The notes: generated from the sequence alone by a model not told the origin. A stretch of DNA of 61,636 nt from Thermodesulfovibrio sp. (GCA_013824615.1 PNOC01000019.1:1-61636); one strand, 5' to 3'; numbered from the stretch's first letter, positions 8,791-19,905 are shown. Numbers and translations: made by a program.

Positions 8791-9894
8791 TCAGGGCAAA
8801 GTCAACAGGATCGAGAATCCTGCCGGCTCTGGGCATGGCCCTCTGGCTGTCGTTCCTTTTTTTGCCGTTTAAGGGTATCAGGGCTGCCGCAATCCTTTTC
8901 GTCGCACTGGCCGCTGCCATACCTTTTTCTTATCTGCTGATTCGGGGCATAAGGAATATAACCCCGTTTTTCTCAGTAATGCAACAGCACCTTCCTCAAG
9001 GTCGCCTTCTCAACGGCCTTCTGCTGCTGGCGGTGCTCATCATGCCAATCGTGGCACAGGACTATATCATCGATATCGCGGTGATTGCGGGCATCTATAT
9101 CATCCTTGCGCTCGGCCTGAATGTGGTCGTCGGGTTTACCGGGCTGCTGAATCTGGGCTTTGTGGCCTTTTATGCCATTGGCGCATACAGCTATGCGCTG
9201 CTCAATACAAAGGCGGGGATGGGTTTCTGGTCTGCGCTGCCGGTGTCGGTAACGCTCGCGACGGCCGCCGGGTTTCTGCTGGCAGCACCTGCCGTGCGCC
9301 TGAGGGGAGATTATCTTGCCCTCGTTACCCTGGGGTTTGGAGAGATTGTCCGCCTGATCCTGAACAACTGGGACAGCTTCACCAGGGGCCCCAACGGGAT
9401 TTCAGGTATCGCGTCACCGTATATTTTCAACATCTCGCTCGACAGGCTTTCCCATTATTACTATCTTGTTCTTGGTTTTGTGGTCCTGGCGGTTATCGTA
9501 ATGAGGCGGGTGGAAGATTCGAAGACCGGCAGGGCGTGGGTTGCGATCAGAGAGGATGAGATCGCGTCTGCTGCCATGGGCATCAACACAACCCTCTACA
9601 AACTTTACTCCTGTGCCTTTGCGGCCTTCTGGGCGGGTCTGGCGGGGAGCCTTTTTGCTGCCAAGATGCGGTTTGTCTCGCCCGAGAGCTTTTCGTTCAT
9701 GGAGTCGGTGCTGGTCCTCTGCATGGTTATCATCGGAGGTCTCGGCAGCATTGTCGGGGTCATTATCGGGGCGGTTGTGCTGGTGTTTCTGCCTGAGGTG
9801 CTGCGCGAGGTCCAGATGTACCGGATGCTGGCCCTCGGCTGCGGACTTGTATTCCTGATGGTATTCCGGCCGCAGGGACTCTTCGGAGGACGCA

Positions 9895-9908
<14 letters not shown>
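8787..9908 (+). CDS. livM: Branched-chain amino acid ABC transporter permease LivM
   Basis: This 373-residue polytopic permease has the LivM signatures LGLNVVVGFTGLLNLGFVAF, LRGDYLALVTLGFGEIVR and the late GGLGSIVGVIIGA. About 75 N-terminal residues add extra hydrophobic segments ahead of the core, as in long LivM forms. It overlaps livH at ATGA and livG at its 3' end, so the four genes form one operon. Confidence 0.92.
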
Positions 9909-10659
<751 letters not shown>

Positions 10660-10665
10660 GCCCTT

Positions 10666-11364
<699 letters not shown>

Positions 11365-11391
11365 CTTCCCCCCGAAGATCTTCCTTTTAGA

Positions 11392-11420
11392 TTGACTTGC
11401 ACTTCACTGCTAAATATAAT
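11392..11420 (+). promoter_or_regulatory. Near-consensus sigma-70 promoter for the beta-helix gene
   Basis: TTGACT (11392-11397), a 17-base spacer, and TATAAT (11415-11420) sit about 105 bases before the ATG at 11526. The resulting leader is AT-rich and ends in a strong ribosome site, AAGGAGG, at 11514-11520. Confidence 0.8.
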
Positions 11421-11525
11421 TAAAACATAAAAAAATATACATAAATAAAGATCAACCGTTCCCGGAGCATAGCGCCTTGGGTAGAAAGTTGACACGTATG
11501 AATCCAGAGGTACAAGGAGGAAGGC

Positions 11526-14500
11526 ATGAACAAACAGTTTTTTTTATTGATAATTATTTTTGGTGTTTTCCTGTGTGCAGGCCCCGTCAGTAATACAGCA
11601 TCTGCAGCAACGTACACGGTCACGAATACGAGCGACTCGGACCCCGGCTCCTTGCGGGATGCCATAACGAGTGCAAATGCAAATCCCGGGGCTGATCTTA
11701 TCGAGTTCAATATCAGCGGGGGAGGGGTGCAGACAATCACCCCGCTGACACCTCTGCCGACTATTACAGAAGCGGTGACGATCGATGGCTATACGCAGCC
11801 GGGCTCGAGCAAAAACACCCTGGCTGATGGGGATAACGCGGTCCTCCTGATTGAAATCAGCGGAGCGAATGCCGGGGCAACAGCTACAGGTCTTATCGTC
11901 AACGCAAGCAATGTCACAATCTCCGGGCTTGTTATCAACCGTTTTTCGCAGTACGGCATTAGCATCACCGGTGCCGTCGAGGGGATGACGATATCAGGCA
12001 ACTTTATCGGCACCAATCCGTCAGGCACTGCTGCGGGTCCGGGCAACGCGTGGACGGGAATCATTTTGAATTCAGGGGCAGGAATCGTCCATACAATCGG
12101 AGGGGAACTGCCCTGGCAGCGGAATGTCATCTCAGGTAATGTGGGGGGAGGCATTGCCCTGTATTCATTAGAACAAACAATTATAAAGGGAAATTATATC
12201 GGCACCAACGCTGCCGGTACCCAGGCCATTGCCAATACCGGCTCGGGAGGTATTATTGTCATGAGTTCCGGTCATACCATCGGCGGCAGGACACCCGGAG
12301 CGCGCAATCTCATTTCCGGCAATAACCGCGATGGCATTTACGTTGCAAACGCGATAGGAGGCGGCACAACTCAGAATGTCGTCATAGAGGGAAATTATAT
12401 CGGCACGGATTTCAGCGGCACTTCTGCCATACCGAATTTTAACAGCGGAATATATATGTTCGGAGCCGGGGTTAACGTCAGCAATAATCGCATCGGCGGA
12501 ACTGAAAAAGGCAGTGGTAATGTCATATCCGGTAATGGCGCCACCGGCATTGCGCTGGTGGCCCAGGTTAGCGGTGGACCGGGGTCGGTCACCGGCAACC
12601 TTGTCCAGGGGAACTTCGTCGGGGTCGATGCCCACGGTTCTGCGCTTCCGAATAACTGGACAGGGGTATGGCTCAGCTCACTGGATCCATCGTGCACGGT
12701 GAACGGTAATACCATCGGCGGTTCCGAGGCAGGGGCCAATACGATCGCCTACAATAACGGCAACGGGGTAAAAATCGCCGGCGACACGAGTACAAAGAAC
12801 ACGATACTTTATAACAGCATCTTTTCGAACACAGAACTGGGGATTGACCTTGGCGGAGACACCTTTGCCAGTGTCGGAGACGGCATTACCGGAAATGACG
12901 CGGGTGATGTCGATGCCGGGCCGAACAATCGCCAGAATTTTCCAGTTCTGACCGCTGCCCAGACAGCCTGCGGCTACATAAACATCCGGGGGACCCTCAA
13001 CAGTACTGCGAGTACGGCGTATACCATACAGCTCTTTGCCAATACGGCATGCGACAGCGCAGGAAATGGCGAAGGGGCGACCTACCTGGGCCAGACAACC
13101 GCAACAACCGATGGGTTCGGTAACGGGACTTTCTCTGTCATACTCCCGGATGCTGCTGCGGGAAATTATATAACGGCAACAGCAACCGATCTTTTGGGAA
13201 ACACATCGGAATTTTCTGCGTGCGGCATAGTCGCCTCCGGCACTCAGCTTACTGTCAACAGCACTCTTGATGTTGTTGATGCAAATACGGGCGACGGTAT
13301 CTGTTTAACGGCAGGGGGGCTCTGCACCCTCAGGGCTGCTGTGCAGCAGGCCAATACTGCAAGCGGCTTTTCCTGCATCTCGGTTCCCGCCGGTATCTAC
13401 CCGTTGACGCTTACCGGGGACGGAGAAGATGATGCAGCAACAGGCGATCTGGATATTCGCAGTAATATGGTTATAGTCGGTGCCGGGGTAGAATCTGTCT
13501 TCTCATCCACGTATATCTCGGGGCAGCAGGACAGAGTCTTCCATGTCGATCCTTCCGCATCAGGCATTGCTGCCGGTTTTTCCGGACTCTGGATTACCGG
13601 AGGGTTACCTCCTGGCGTGGATACAGCAGGTGGGGATATTGCTAATAACGGGTCCCTGCTGATCGAAAAATGTAGAATTTCGAGCGGTACTGCCACCTTT
13701 GGCGGAGGCATTTATAATCAGGGAAGTACTGTGGTGAACAATAGTGTCATAAGCCTGAATAATGCAGCTTTTGGGGCTGGCATCTACACGAAGTGGGGCA
13801 CATTCAGGTTAACCAGCAGTACGATAGAGGGTAACACTGCCTCGGGAAAAGGAGCCGGGATGAATGTCTACATCGGAAGTAATCTTGAAATTAGCGGCAG
13901 TACGGTCACTGACAATGTAGCCTGGAACGGTCTCAATGAAGGGGGAGGGATTAATATCGAGGCAGGGACGGTGGCGATTACCAATAGTACCATCTCCGGC
14001 AATGATGCACCGAATACAGGCGGCGGGATAAATGCCGAGGCGGGCAGCCTGACAATAACGAATTCTACGATCACGAATAATGGTATTCGGTACGGTGGCG
14101 GTGGCCTGAATGTAAAGTTTGCAACAGGGACGGTAACCAACACGATTATCTCTTGGAACACCGGCGACTGCCGGGGGGGAACGCTCACCTCGGGCGGCCA
14201 CAACCTCAGCTTCGATGTTTCCTGTGGTTTTACCTCGGCAGGTGACATGATGGGCACAGATCCGCTCCTGGGCCCTCTAGCCAACAACAGTGGGCCTACT
14301 CTGACGCATGCGCTGTTGTCCGGCAGTCCTGCCATCGACGCAGGGACGAGCGTGGGTGCTCCGGCGACTGATCAGAGGGGGATTGCGCGACCATACGGAG
14401 CGGCAGTGGATATAGGGGCTTATGAATTCATTCCGTCAGGATCTGCTCCGGTCCGAATTGCAGGCGTGACGCCGGTATATTATCCGACAATACAGTCGGC

Positions 14501-14705
14501 CTACGATGCAGCGGTAAATGGAGATACCCTGGAGGTCCAGGGGACAGATTTCGCAGAAACGGTCCTGTTTAACCGTGCGACAAATGTTATGTTTCGCGGC
14601 GGATATGATTCTGGCTTCTTCATCAACAATCTGATGACCAGGCTGACAGGTTCGGCCTCGTTTAATTCCGGATCAATAGCAGTCGAAAACCTTTCGATCC
14701 AATAG
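11526..14705 (+). CDS. Large secreted right-handed beta-helix protein (CSLREA and choice-of-anchor Q type)
   Basis: The 1059-residue protein has a Sec signal peptide (hydrophobic 3-20, cleavage near TASA, about 27). The first half is a parallel beta-helix with repeated turns of the form GN[FY][IV]GT[ND]..GT and NVISGN. A CSLREA-like module follows (VVDANTGDGICLTAGGLCTLRAAVQQAN). A second helix rich in NST.T[GN]N repeats ends in the choice-of-anchor Q pattern DPLLGPLANNSGPT...SPAIDAG. The last 90 residues resemble another beta-helix edge. The likely location is the cell surface or extracellular space, perhaps binding or cleaving polysaccharide. No catalytic residues are recognised. Confidence 0.85.
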   Translation: MNKQFFLLIIIFGVFLCAGPVSNTASAATYTVTNTSDSDPGSLRDAITSANANPGADLIEFNISGGGVQTITPLTPLPTITEAVTIDGYTQPGSSKNTLADGDNAVLLIEISGANAGATATGLIVNASNVTISGLVINRFSQYGISITGAVEGMTISGNFIGTNPSGTAAGPGNAWTGIILNSGAGIVHTIGGELPWQRNVISGNVGGGIALYSLEQTIIKGNYIGTNAAGTQAIANTGSGGIIVMSSGHTIGGRTPGARNLISGNNRDGIYVANAIGGGTTQNVVIEGNYIGTDFSGTSAIPNFNSGIYMFGAGVNVSNNRIGGTEKGSGNVISGNGATGIALVAQVSGGPGSVTGNLVQGNFVGVDAHGSALPNNWTGVWLSSLDPSCTVNGNTIGGSEAGANTIAYNNGNGVKIAGDTSTKNTILYNSIFSNTELGIDLGGDTFASVGDGITGNDAGDVDAGPNNRQNFPVLTAAQTACGYINIRGTLNSTASTAYTIQLFANTACDSAGNGEGATYLGQTTATTDGFGNGTFSVILPDAAAGNYITATATDLLGNTSEFSACGIVASGTQLTVNSTLDVVDANTGDGICLTAGGLCTLRAAVQQANTASGFSCISVPAGIYPLTLTGDGEDDAATGDLDIRSNMVIVGAGVESVFSSTYISGQQDRVFHVDPSASGIAAGFSGLWITGGLPPGVDTAGGDIANNGSLLIEKCRISSGTATFGGGIYNQGSTVVNNSVISLNNAAFGAGIYTKWGTFRLTSSTIEGNTASGKGAGMNVYIGSNLEISGSTVTDNVAWNGLNEGGGINIEAGTVAITNSTISGNDAPNTGGGINAEAGSLTITNSTITNNGIRYGGGGLNVKFATGTVTNTIISWNTGDCRGGTLTSGGHNLSFDVSCGFTSAGDMMGTDPLLGPLANNSGPTLTHALLSGSPAIDAGTSVGAPATDQRGIARPYGAAVDIGAYEFIPSGSAPVRIAGVTPVYYPTIQSAYDAAVNGDTLEVQGTDFAETVLFNRATNVMFRGGYDSGFFINNLMTRLTGSASFNSGSIAVENLSIQ

Positions 14706-14756
14706 GCATTAGACAGGAGGCATTAGAAAGGCAGTTGTGGCAGTTTTCAGAAGGTG

Positions 14757-15836
14757 CTACAGCTGCCTGTATTCCTTCAGCAGCTCCGGGTAGAGACGGG
14801 GGTTGAAGAGGATATTGGTGATGAAGTAGCACTCATGGGTGCAGTAGCATTCTTTGTTGCTGATTGCCTTCAGTATTTCCCTGGCTGCTGAAGTCTTCAG
14901 GACTTTGTTTATGTCATAACCCGCATCCCGGATATTTCCCATTTTCTTTGTGAGGATCTCACACGGAAATACATCGCCGTTTTCGTGTATCACCAGATTG
15001 AGTTTTCCTGCATAACAGGGGATCAGTTGTTTCTGTTCCAGCTCTGTCCGGTGGATCAGCCTGCGCTGGAGGATATCCTGGGCTGCCTTAATCTTGGCCC
15101 CTTTGAACCGGTAGATCTCGGTTGTCCGATCCTTCAGGTTGCATTCAAGACGCTCTATCGCCTTCCGGTATTTTTCCTGATCGACCTGTTTGAAACTCTT
15201 GTCCGAAAGATTTCCGCGAACCAGGGATATGGTGTGGGTTCTGATATGTTCGAGTCCTTTGACGAAATCGATGATCGGCTCCATCTCATCCTGATTTTCT
15301 GAACAGAAGACGGTATTGATGCCGAGTTCAAAATTTGGATATTTTGAAACCAGTTTCCCGAGCAGGTGGTAGGTCTGCATTGTTTTGGCAAAACTGTCCG
15401 GTGTATTGCGCACGTCGTCATGCTGCTGATAAAGCCCGTCGAGCGAGAGCTTGACGGCTATAGTGCTCTTCTGGCTGTCTTTGAGAATAATCTCAGTTTT
15501 TTCGTGAATTACTTCCGGCAGCATGCCGTTTGTAGGGAAGAGCATGATCGCAGGCCTGTTGTTCTGATAAAACGTCCTGCTTATTTCGACAAGATCTTCG
15601 CGCAGGAAGATTTCCCCGCCTGAGAAGGCAAGCCAGAGCAGGCTTCCGAAGGATTCGGATATTTTTGTGATCTCGGCAAGCGACAGCTCGTCCGAAGTCC
15701 CAGCCGGAGGCTCTTCCGCCTTCAGGTAAAAACAGAAGGGGCAGCGGGCATTGCACCTCCTGGTCAGGAAGAAGGTCAGGTGAATCGGTCTTTTCTTAGA
15801 GATGACCGAACCGATATGACGGAAGGGCGAATGCAT
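14757..15836 (-). CDS. Radical SAM protein with SPASM-like C-terminal cysteines
   Basis: The 359-residue protein has the radical SAM cluster motif CNARCPFC (Cys28, Cys32, Cys35), the SAM-contact stretch AFSGGEIFLREDL, and a C-terminal cysteine set (IPCYAG, VFPCEIL, CYCTHEC). Such cysteines would hold auxiliary iron-sulfur clusters. The family modifies peptides or small molecules by radical chemistry. The substrate is unknown and no precursor peptide gene is visible. It follows the glycosyltransferase gene with a one-base gap, so the two enzymes probably act in one pathway. Confidence 0.85.
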   Translation of the reverse strand: MHSPFRHIGSVISKKRPIHLTFFLTRRCNARCPFCFYLKAEEPPAGTSDELSLAEITKISESFGSLLWLAFSGGEIFLREDLVEISRTFYQNNRPAIMLFPTNGMLPEVIHEKTEIILKDSQKSTIAVKLSLDGLYQQHDDVRNTPDSFAKTMQTYHLLGKLVSKYPNFELGINTVFCSENQDEMEPIIDFVKGLEHIRTHTISLVRGNLSDKSFKQVDQEKYRKAIERLECNLKDRTTEIYRFKGAKIKAAQDILQRRLIHRTELEQKQLIPCYAGKLNLVIHENGDVFPCEILTKKMGNIRDAGYDINKVLKTSAAREILKAISNKECYCTHECYFITNILFNPRLYPELLKEYRQL

Positions 15837-15837
15837 A

Positions 15838-16869
15838 TCAGAAAGCCTTGCCGCGGAAGACCAGGTAGTATCTCACGAGGCCTGAAAATCCACCGGCACC
15901 GACTGCCAGAGGATAGAGTGCGGTGTAATAGAGTGCTGCCAGCCAGGCGAACCCGGGCCCTTTGGCCGCATGCATGGCCCCCAGAAGTCTGCGGCTGGTA
16001 TATAGATTGGTAACCATGGTGAGCAGAGCAACTGACACTGCCGGTGCTGCAGGCAGCTTGCCCGGGCTGAGAATAAGGAGAGCCCCGGCAACAGCAATGA
16101 CAAACCAGGAAATGACATTCACCTTGAGTTCGACCGAGGCCGTACCCGAGTCCGCTGCCAGGTCCTTGTTCTGCAGGGAATAGATTGTCCAGAAATGCGA
16201 TTTTCTGAAGGCGTTCCGCATTGATTTCACCAGGGAGAAGTTGAATATGTGTGTCACGAGTATGGCGGGATTCATCTCGAGTTTTATGCCGGCCCTCCGA
16301 AGGCGATGGCTGAATTCAACATCTTCGATGATCGGGAGAAAGGTCTCAGGGAAGCCCTGCTGCTCCAGAAAAAGTTTTCTGCTGATTGCCAGGGCGTGGC
16401 CGGCAATATAATCAGGTTCGGTCTTTTTCGTCTCTGAATAATGGATAAAAACAGACTGAAAGGTGCTGAAAAAGTCTTTGTCATACGGCAGCGGGGTATA
16501 GGTACCGCCGAAGACACGTCTTTCGTTTCCTCTGAGAGTCTGGTCGACGACCGAGAGGGTGTCGGGCAGCAGGAGGCAGTCTGCATCAATGAAAAAAAGA
16601 ACCTCTCCGGTGCTCTGGCAGGCACCCTCATTGCGGGCTCTGGCAGAGCCGGACCGGGTCCCGAGCTTAATCAGCCTGCAGGGGAACTGTTCTATGATCC
16701 GGACCGAATCGTCTCCGGATCCATCGTCGACCACAATGACTTCATAATCGTCAAACCGGGAGGTATAGGCAGCCTCAAGGCAGCTGCCGATTGTTTTTTC
16801 TCCGTTGTAGTTCGGAATGATGACAGACAGTCGTTTACCCATAGGTTTGATATTATGAAATAAAGTCAC
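15838..16869 (-). CDS. Membrane-associated family 2 glycosyltransferase
   Basis: The 343-residue protein has a GT-A fold: SVIIPNYNGEKTIGSCL, VVVDDGSGDDS, the nucleotide-sugar metal motif FFIDADCLL, and the acceptor-side IEDVEFSHRLRRAG. The C-terminal 100 residues form three or four hydrophobic segments, consistent with transfer to a lipid-linked acceptor at the inner membrane. The frame begins at GTG 16869. The ATG at 16842 (MGKRLSVIIP) starts right at the fold and is an equally good candidate, and neither has a clear ribosome site. It is co-transcribed with the radical SAM gene. Confidence 0.85.
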   Translation of the reverse strand: MTLFHNIKPMGKRLSVIIPNYNGEKTIGSCLEAAYTSRFDDYEVIVVDDGSGDDSVRIIEQFPCRLIKLGTRSGSARARNEGACQSTGEVLFFIDADCLLLPDTLSVVDQTLRGNERRVFGGTYTPLPYDKDFFSTFQSVFIHYSETKKTEPDYIAGHALAISRKLFLEQQGFPETFLPIIEDVEFSHRLRRAGIKLEMNPAILVTHIFNFSLVKSMRNAFRKSHFWTIYSLQNKDLAADSGTASVELKVNVISWFVIAVAGALLILSPGKLPAAPAVSVALLTMVTNLYTSRRLLGAMHAAKGPGFAWLAALYYTALYPLAVGAGGFSGLVRYYLVFRGKAF

Positions 16870-16960
16870 CGCTGGAATCTATTTTTGACATTAGTTATTG
16901 ACGGATTATGTCGGTTATGACACAATGATTTATTCCAGGAGGCTGGGCCGTGAGGTCTGT

Positions 16961-17230
16961 ATGAAAAAAAAGATTGCGGTGCTTGTTAGGGAACGGCAGC
17001 AGGAGGCGCTCAGAATGGCGGTTGGCCTGACCCTTGCCGATGACGAAGTCACGGTCTTTGTGGTGGGCAGAAAACTGGCTGCCGACGGCTCGATAGCGAT
17101 GAGCCTGGAGATGCTTCAGGAGATGGGCGCAAATATATATTCGGATAACCCTGAAAATAGTCTCGCAACGCTGAGCTTCGACAATATTGCAAGGAGTCTC
17201 CATACGTTTGATGCTGTGGTGCCGTATTAG
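16961..17230 (+). CDS. Small DsrE-like protein
   Basis: The 89-residue protein has an alternating beta-alpha pattern: KKKIAVLVR, EALRMAVGLTL, EVTVFVVGRKL, MLQEMGANIYSD, FDAVVPY. This resembles the DsrE/DsrF sulfur-relay fold. It lacks any cysteine, so it cannot carry persulfide as DsrE does, and a regulatory or structural role is more likely. ATG 16961 was chosen because GAGG lies six bases upstream. The frame extends back to 16898 but without a ribosome site. It is separated from the cytochrome gene by 219 bases that include a possible promoter. Confidence 0.6.
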   Translation: MKKKIAVLVRERQQEALRMAVGLTLADDEVTVFVVGRKLAADGSIAMSLEMLQEMGANIYSDNPENSLATLSFDNIARSLHTFDAVVPY

Positions 17231-17282
17231 GATTTTGTGGTTGTTTTTGAGCGGAGAGATTACCTAAAGCTACAACTTCAGG

Positions 17283-17313
17283 TTGACAACATGTTTGCCT
17301 GAGATGCTATCTT
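17283..17313 (+). promoter_or_regulatory. Possible promoter of the heme-propeller gene
   Basis: TTGACA (17283-17288) is followed after 19 bases by TATCTT (17308-17313). The spacer is longer than ideal. It would give a leader of about 130 bases ending in the strong ribosome site AAGGGGAG before the ATG at 17450. Confidence 0.4.
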
Positions 17314-17449
17314 AATATATGAGTACCATACTATATGGCGGAAAGTTAAGGGGAAAAAAGAGGAGGTGGTCTGCGGAAAAATGATATCGCTGTTCGGGTA
17401 ATATCTTTTGGCATATCGTACAAATAAATAAAACGTAAGGGGAGAAAAT

Positions 17450-18610
17450 ATGAAGAAAATTTTGTTCGTTGTTTTGATTGCCGCTCTCAGCTTTGGCGGT
17501 TACCTCGCTTTTACCACTGTTGATTCAAAGACCGCAACTGTTACCGCTGCCAAGGCCAAGACCTATAACGCGACCGTTTATGTTGCGGGGCACGGCGGTC
17601 ATTTTGCTCAGGCTGACGTGACGATCGATCCGAACAATGCTGACGACCCGATAAAGATGAACAAGCTCGACAAGATCGATATCGGCGATACCAAGACCCA
17701 CAAGACCCACGACGCCCGCATCGATTCCAACAACAATACGGTCATGTTCTGGTCCACCTATCAGCTTGATCCTAAGGGCAAGCAGCATGTCGGCAAGTCT
17801 GACCTGAAGACAGGCAAGGTACTGCTCGATATCGCTATGGATCCTGACAAGCGCTCCACCGGCGGCGAAAAGAAGATGCCGATCTATTGTGCATCAGGAC
17901 AGTCAAAAGACAACTACATGCCGGTATTCATGGGCACTGAGGGCTATGTCGATGTGTTTGACAAGAAAGACCTCAAGCACAAGCACCGCGTGTTCATCAG
18001 CGACCTCGGCTATAAAGCCGGCACCTATCAGTTTGTCCACGGAGTCAACAGCAACAAGATGGACAAGTTCCTGATCAGCATTGCGATGAAGGGCGAAGAC
18101 GGCAAGATGAACGGCAAGGTTGATCTGGTTATGGTTGACCTCAAGGAACTCGATAAGGGCAAATTCAAGCAGATCGGCAAGACCGTTACACATGCGGGCG
18201 AACCCGGCAAAACCATCAATTTCAGAAAGTATTTCAGCAGCGACGATAAGGTTGTCTTCCAGTCTGTAGGCGACAGATTCTGGCTGCTTGATGCAAACAC
18301 CCTTGCAAAACTCGACGAGAAGATGAGCACCTCGGGTGAAAACCATGATGCCATGCCGACCCCTGACAACAAGTTTGCACTCCTGACCGTAAGAAATGGC
18401 AAGACTGATGCCTGCGATGCAGAAGGCAAGCCGATCATGAAGGACGGCAAGAACGTTAATATCACAGACGGCCAGATCCAGCTGTATGATGTGGACGCCA
18501 AGAAGATCGTCGGCAAGCCGGTTTCGACCTGCTTCGCCTGCCATAAGGCTATGGGGCTTGGTGACAAGACCGCTATTCTCTGCGGCCTGGACGCAGTCTA
18601 CAAAAAATAG
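17450..18610 (+). CDS. Periplasmic His-rich beta-propeller-like protein with C-terminal c-type heme motif
   Basis: The 386-residue protein begins with a membrane or signal segment (3-22) and ends with one heme-binding site, CFACH (Cys361, Cys364, His365). The body looks like propeller blades. H87, H197 and H299 each open a blade-like repeat of the form H[DG]..xxxxxxxFxxxx, and further histidines occur at 48, 51, 84, 113, 177, 179 and 248. NosZ coordinates its copper cluster with histidines from successive blades. The resemblance is suggestive only: this protein is far shorter and lacks the CuA domain. It stands ahead of the FtsX/ABC genes and opposite a NosL operon, suggesting a metalloprotein matured by them. 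Confidence 0.7.
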   Translation: MKKILFVVLIAALSFGGYLAFTTVDSKTATVTAAKAKTYNATVYVAGHGGHFAQADVTIDPNNADDPIKMNKLDKIDIGDTKTHKTHDARIDSNNNTVMFWSTYQLDPKGKQHVGKSDLKTGKVLLDIAMDPDKRSTGGEKKMPIYCASGQSKDNYMPVFMGTEGYVDVFDKKDLKHKHRVFISDLGYKAGTYQFVHGVNSNKMDKFLISIAMKGEDGKMNGKVDLVMVDLKELDKGKFKQIGKTVTHAGEPGKTINFRKYFSSDDKVVFQSVGDRFWLLDANTLAKLDEKMSTSGENHDAMPTPDNKFALLTVRNGKTDACDAEGKPIMKDGKNVNITDGQIQLYDVDAKKIVGKPVSTCFACHKAMGLGDKTAILCGLDAVYKK

Positions 18611-18628
18611 TATTCCTCCTTTCTTGAA

Positions 18629-18674
18629 TCTTTCTATGCGGCCCAAGGCCCTGCCGGAAGGCCGCATAGAAAGA
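18629..18674. terminator. Stable 15-bp hairpin between the cytochrome and FtsX genes
   Basis: TCTTTCTATGCGGCC (18629-18643) and GGCCGCATAGAAAGA (18660-18674) are exact reverse complements around a 16-base loop. Only a weak T-rich segment (ATCTTCTTGT) follows. It may act as a partial terminator or 3'-end stabiliser, allowing higher expression of the cytochrome than of the downstream ABC genes. Confidence 0.6.
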
Positions 18675-18706
18675 ATCTTCTTGTATCCCTTATAATAAAA
18701 AGTATT

Positions 18707-19903
18707 ATGGCTGATTCTTTTACCTTCTTTTCATTTGCGACAAAGAACCTCAGACGGAAACCGCTCAGGACAACAGTTCTTATTCTGGCCATCGGGCTGC
18801 TGGTTTCTGCCCTGGTCTTTGTGCTGTCGTTCGTGAGACGTGTTGATTCTGTCATCCGCATTGCGTCCGACCGGCTCGGGGCTGACGTTATAATCGTGCC
18901 GTCGGGCTCGCGGGGGGCTGCCGAAGATATCCTGCTGGAAAACAGGGTCAAGTCTTTCTATATGGACAAGGGGATAATCGAAAGAGTAAAACAGGTAAAA
19001 GGCATTGAGGCCCTGACCGCCCAGACCTACCTCGTCAGCATTACCGGTCAGTGCTGCGATGTGCCTGATACCGTGGTGGTTGCCTTTAACCAGGACACGG
19101 ATTTCATTATCAAGCCCTGGCTCGACAAGGCACTTAAGGGCAGGTTGCATAAGGGAGAGGCAATCGTCGGCAGCGAATCTGCCTTGAATATCAGCCTTGG
19201 CCTGACCGAGGTGGACAGTCACCTTTTCGGTAATTTATTTAAGATGAAGGGCACGCTTGAAAAGACCGGCACCGGGCTTGATACTGCAATTTTCATCGAT
19301 GAGTCTAATATTGAAGATATCCTGGTAAAGGGCAAGTCCAGCCTGAAACCTGGACAGATTTCCATAATATTTGCCAAAGTTAAAAAGGGAATCGATCCCA
19401 GCAAGGTGGCAGGTGATATCGGAGACTCGATCGTTGAGGTAAACGCCGTTGCCAGGAAGGACATCGGCAGAAATATACTGGGGACCCTCAAGGACCTTAA
19501 CCGGATCTTCTTTGTTACTGTTGCGATGGCCTCCATCCTTTCGATTTTTCTGGTCTGGGCTGTATTTTCCGCCATTGCGAATGAGCGGGCCTGGGAGATC
19601 GGCATCATGAGGGCAATCGGCGCACGCGAGTCGCATGTCAGCAGGCTTTTTATGGTCGAGGTCCTTTTTATAGGCCTGATCGGCAGCGTTATCGGAATTG
19701 TCGCCGGAACGACGGTATCTTTTTTTCTGGCAAAGCATTTTATGCTTCTGAAGAATGTCTCTGCGGATTTGAGTCTGTGGGAGCGTCTGACGATAGCTTT
19801 ATTCAGCCTGGCCGCAGGCACCGGCATCTGTACGCTCGGAGCTCTCTCGCCGATACAGAGACTCAGAAAGATGGAGCCTCTTCTGGCAATACGGAAGGAT
19901 TGA
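18707..19903 (+). CDS. FtsX/MacB-type ABC transporter permease
   Basis: The 398-residue protein has one N-terminal transmembrane segment (about 22-45), a large extracytoplasmic MacB-PCD-like domain, and three C-terminal segments. The typical WEIGIMRAIGARESHV loop lies before the third membrane span. This is the LolCE/MacB/FtsX architecture, which performs mechanotransmission or extraction of periplasmic substrates rather than classical import. Its ATPase follows after two bases. It is the only permease of this type in the locus, although two matching ATPases are present. Confidence 0.88.
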   Translation: MADSFTFFSFATKNLRRKPLRTTVLILAIGLLVSALVFVLSFVRRVDSVIRIASDRLGADVIIVPSGSRGAAEDILLENRVKSFYMDKGIIERVKQVKGIEALTAQTYLVSITGQCCDVPDTVVVAFNQDTDFIIKPWLDKALKGRLHKGEAIVGSESALNISLGLTEVDSHLFGNLFKMKGTLEKTGTGLDTAIFIDESNIEDILVKGKSSLKPGQISIIFAKVKKGIDPSKVAGDIGDSIVEVNAVARKDIGRNILGTLKDLNRIFFVTVAMASILSIFLVWAVFSAIANERAWEIGIMRAIGARESHVSRLFMVEVLFIGLIGSVIGIVAGTTVSFFLAKHFMLLKNVSADLSLWERLTIALFSLAAGTGICTLGALSPIQRLRKMEPLLAIRKD

Positions 19904-19905
19904 TT

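Noticed and set aside
17450-18610. The heme-propeller protein as a nitrous oxide reductase (NosZ)
   Set aside because: It has 386 residues against about 600 or more, lacks the CuA cupredoxin domain and its cysteine motif, and shows no NosZ-specific sequence. Only the general architecture is reminiscent.
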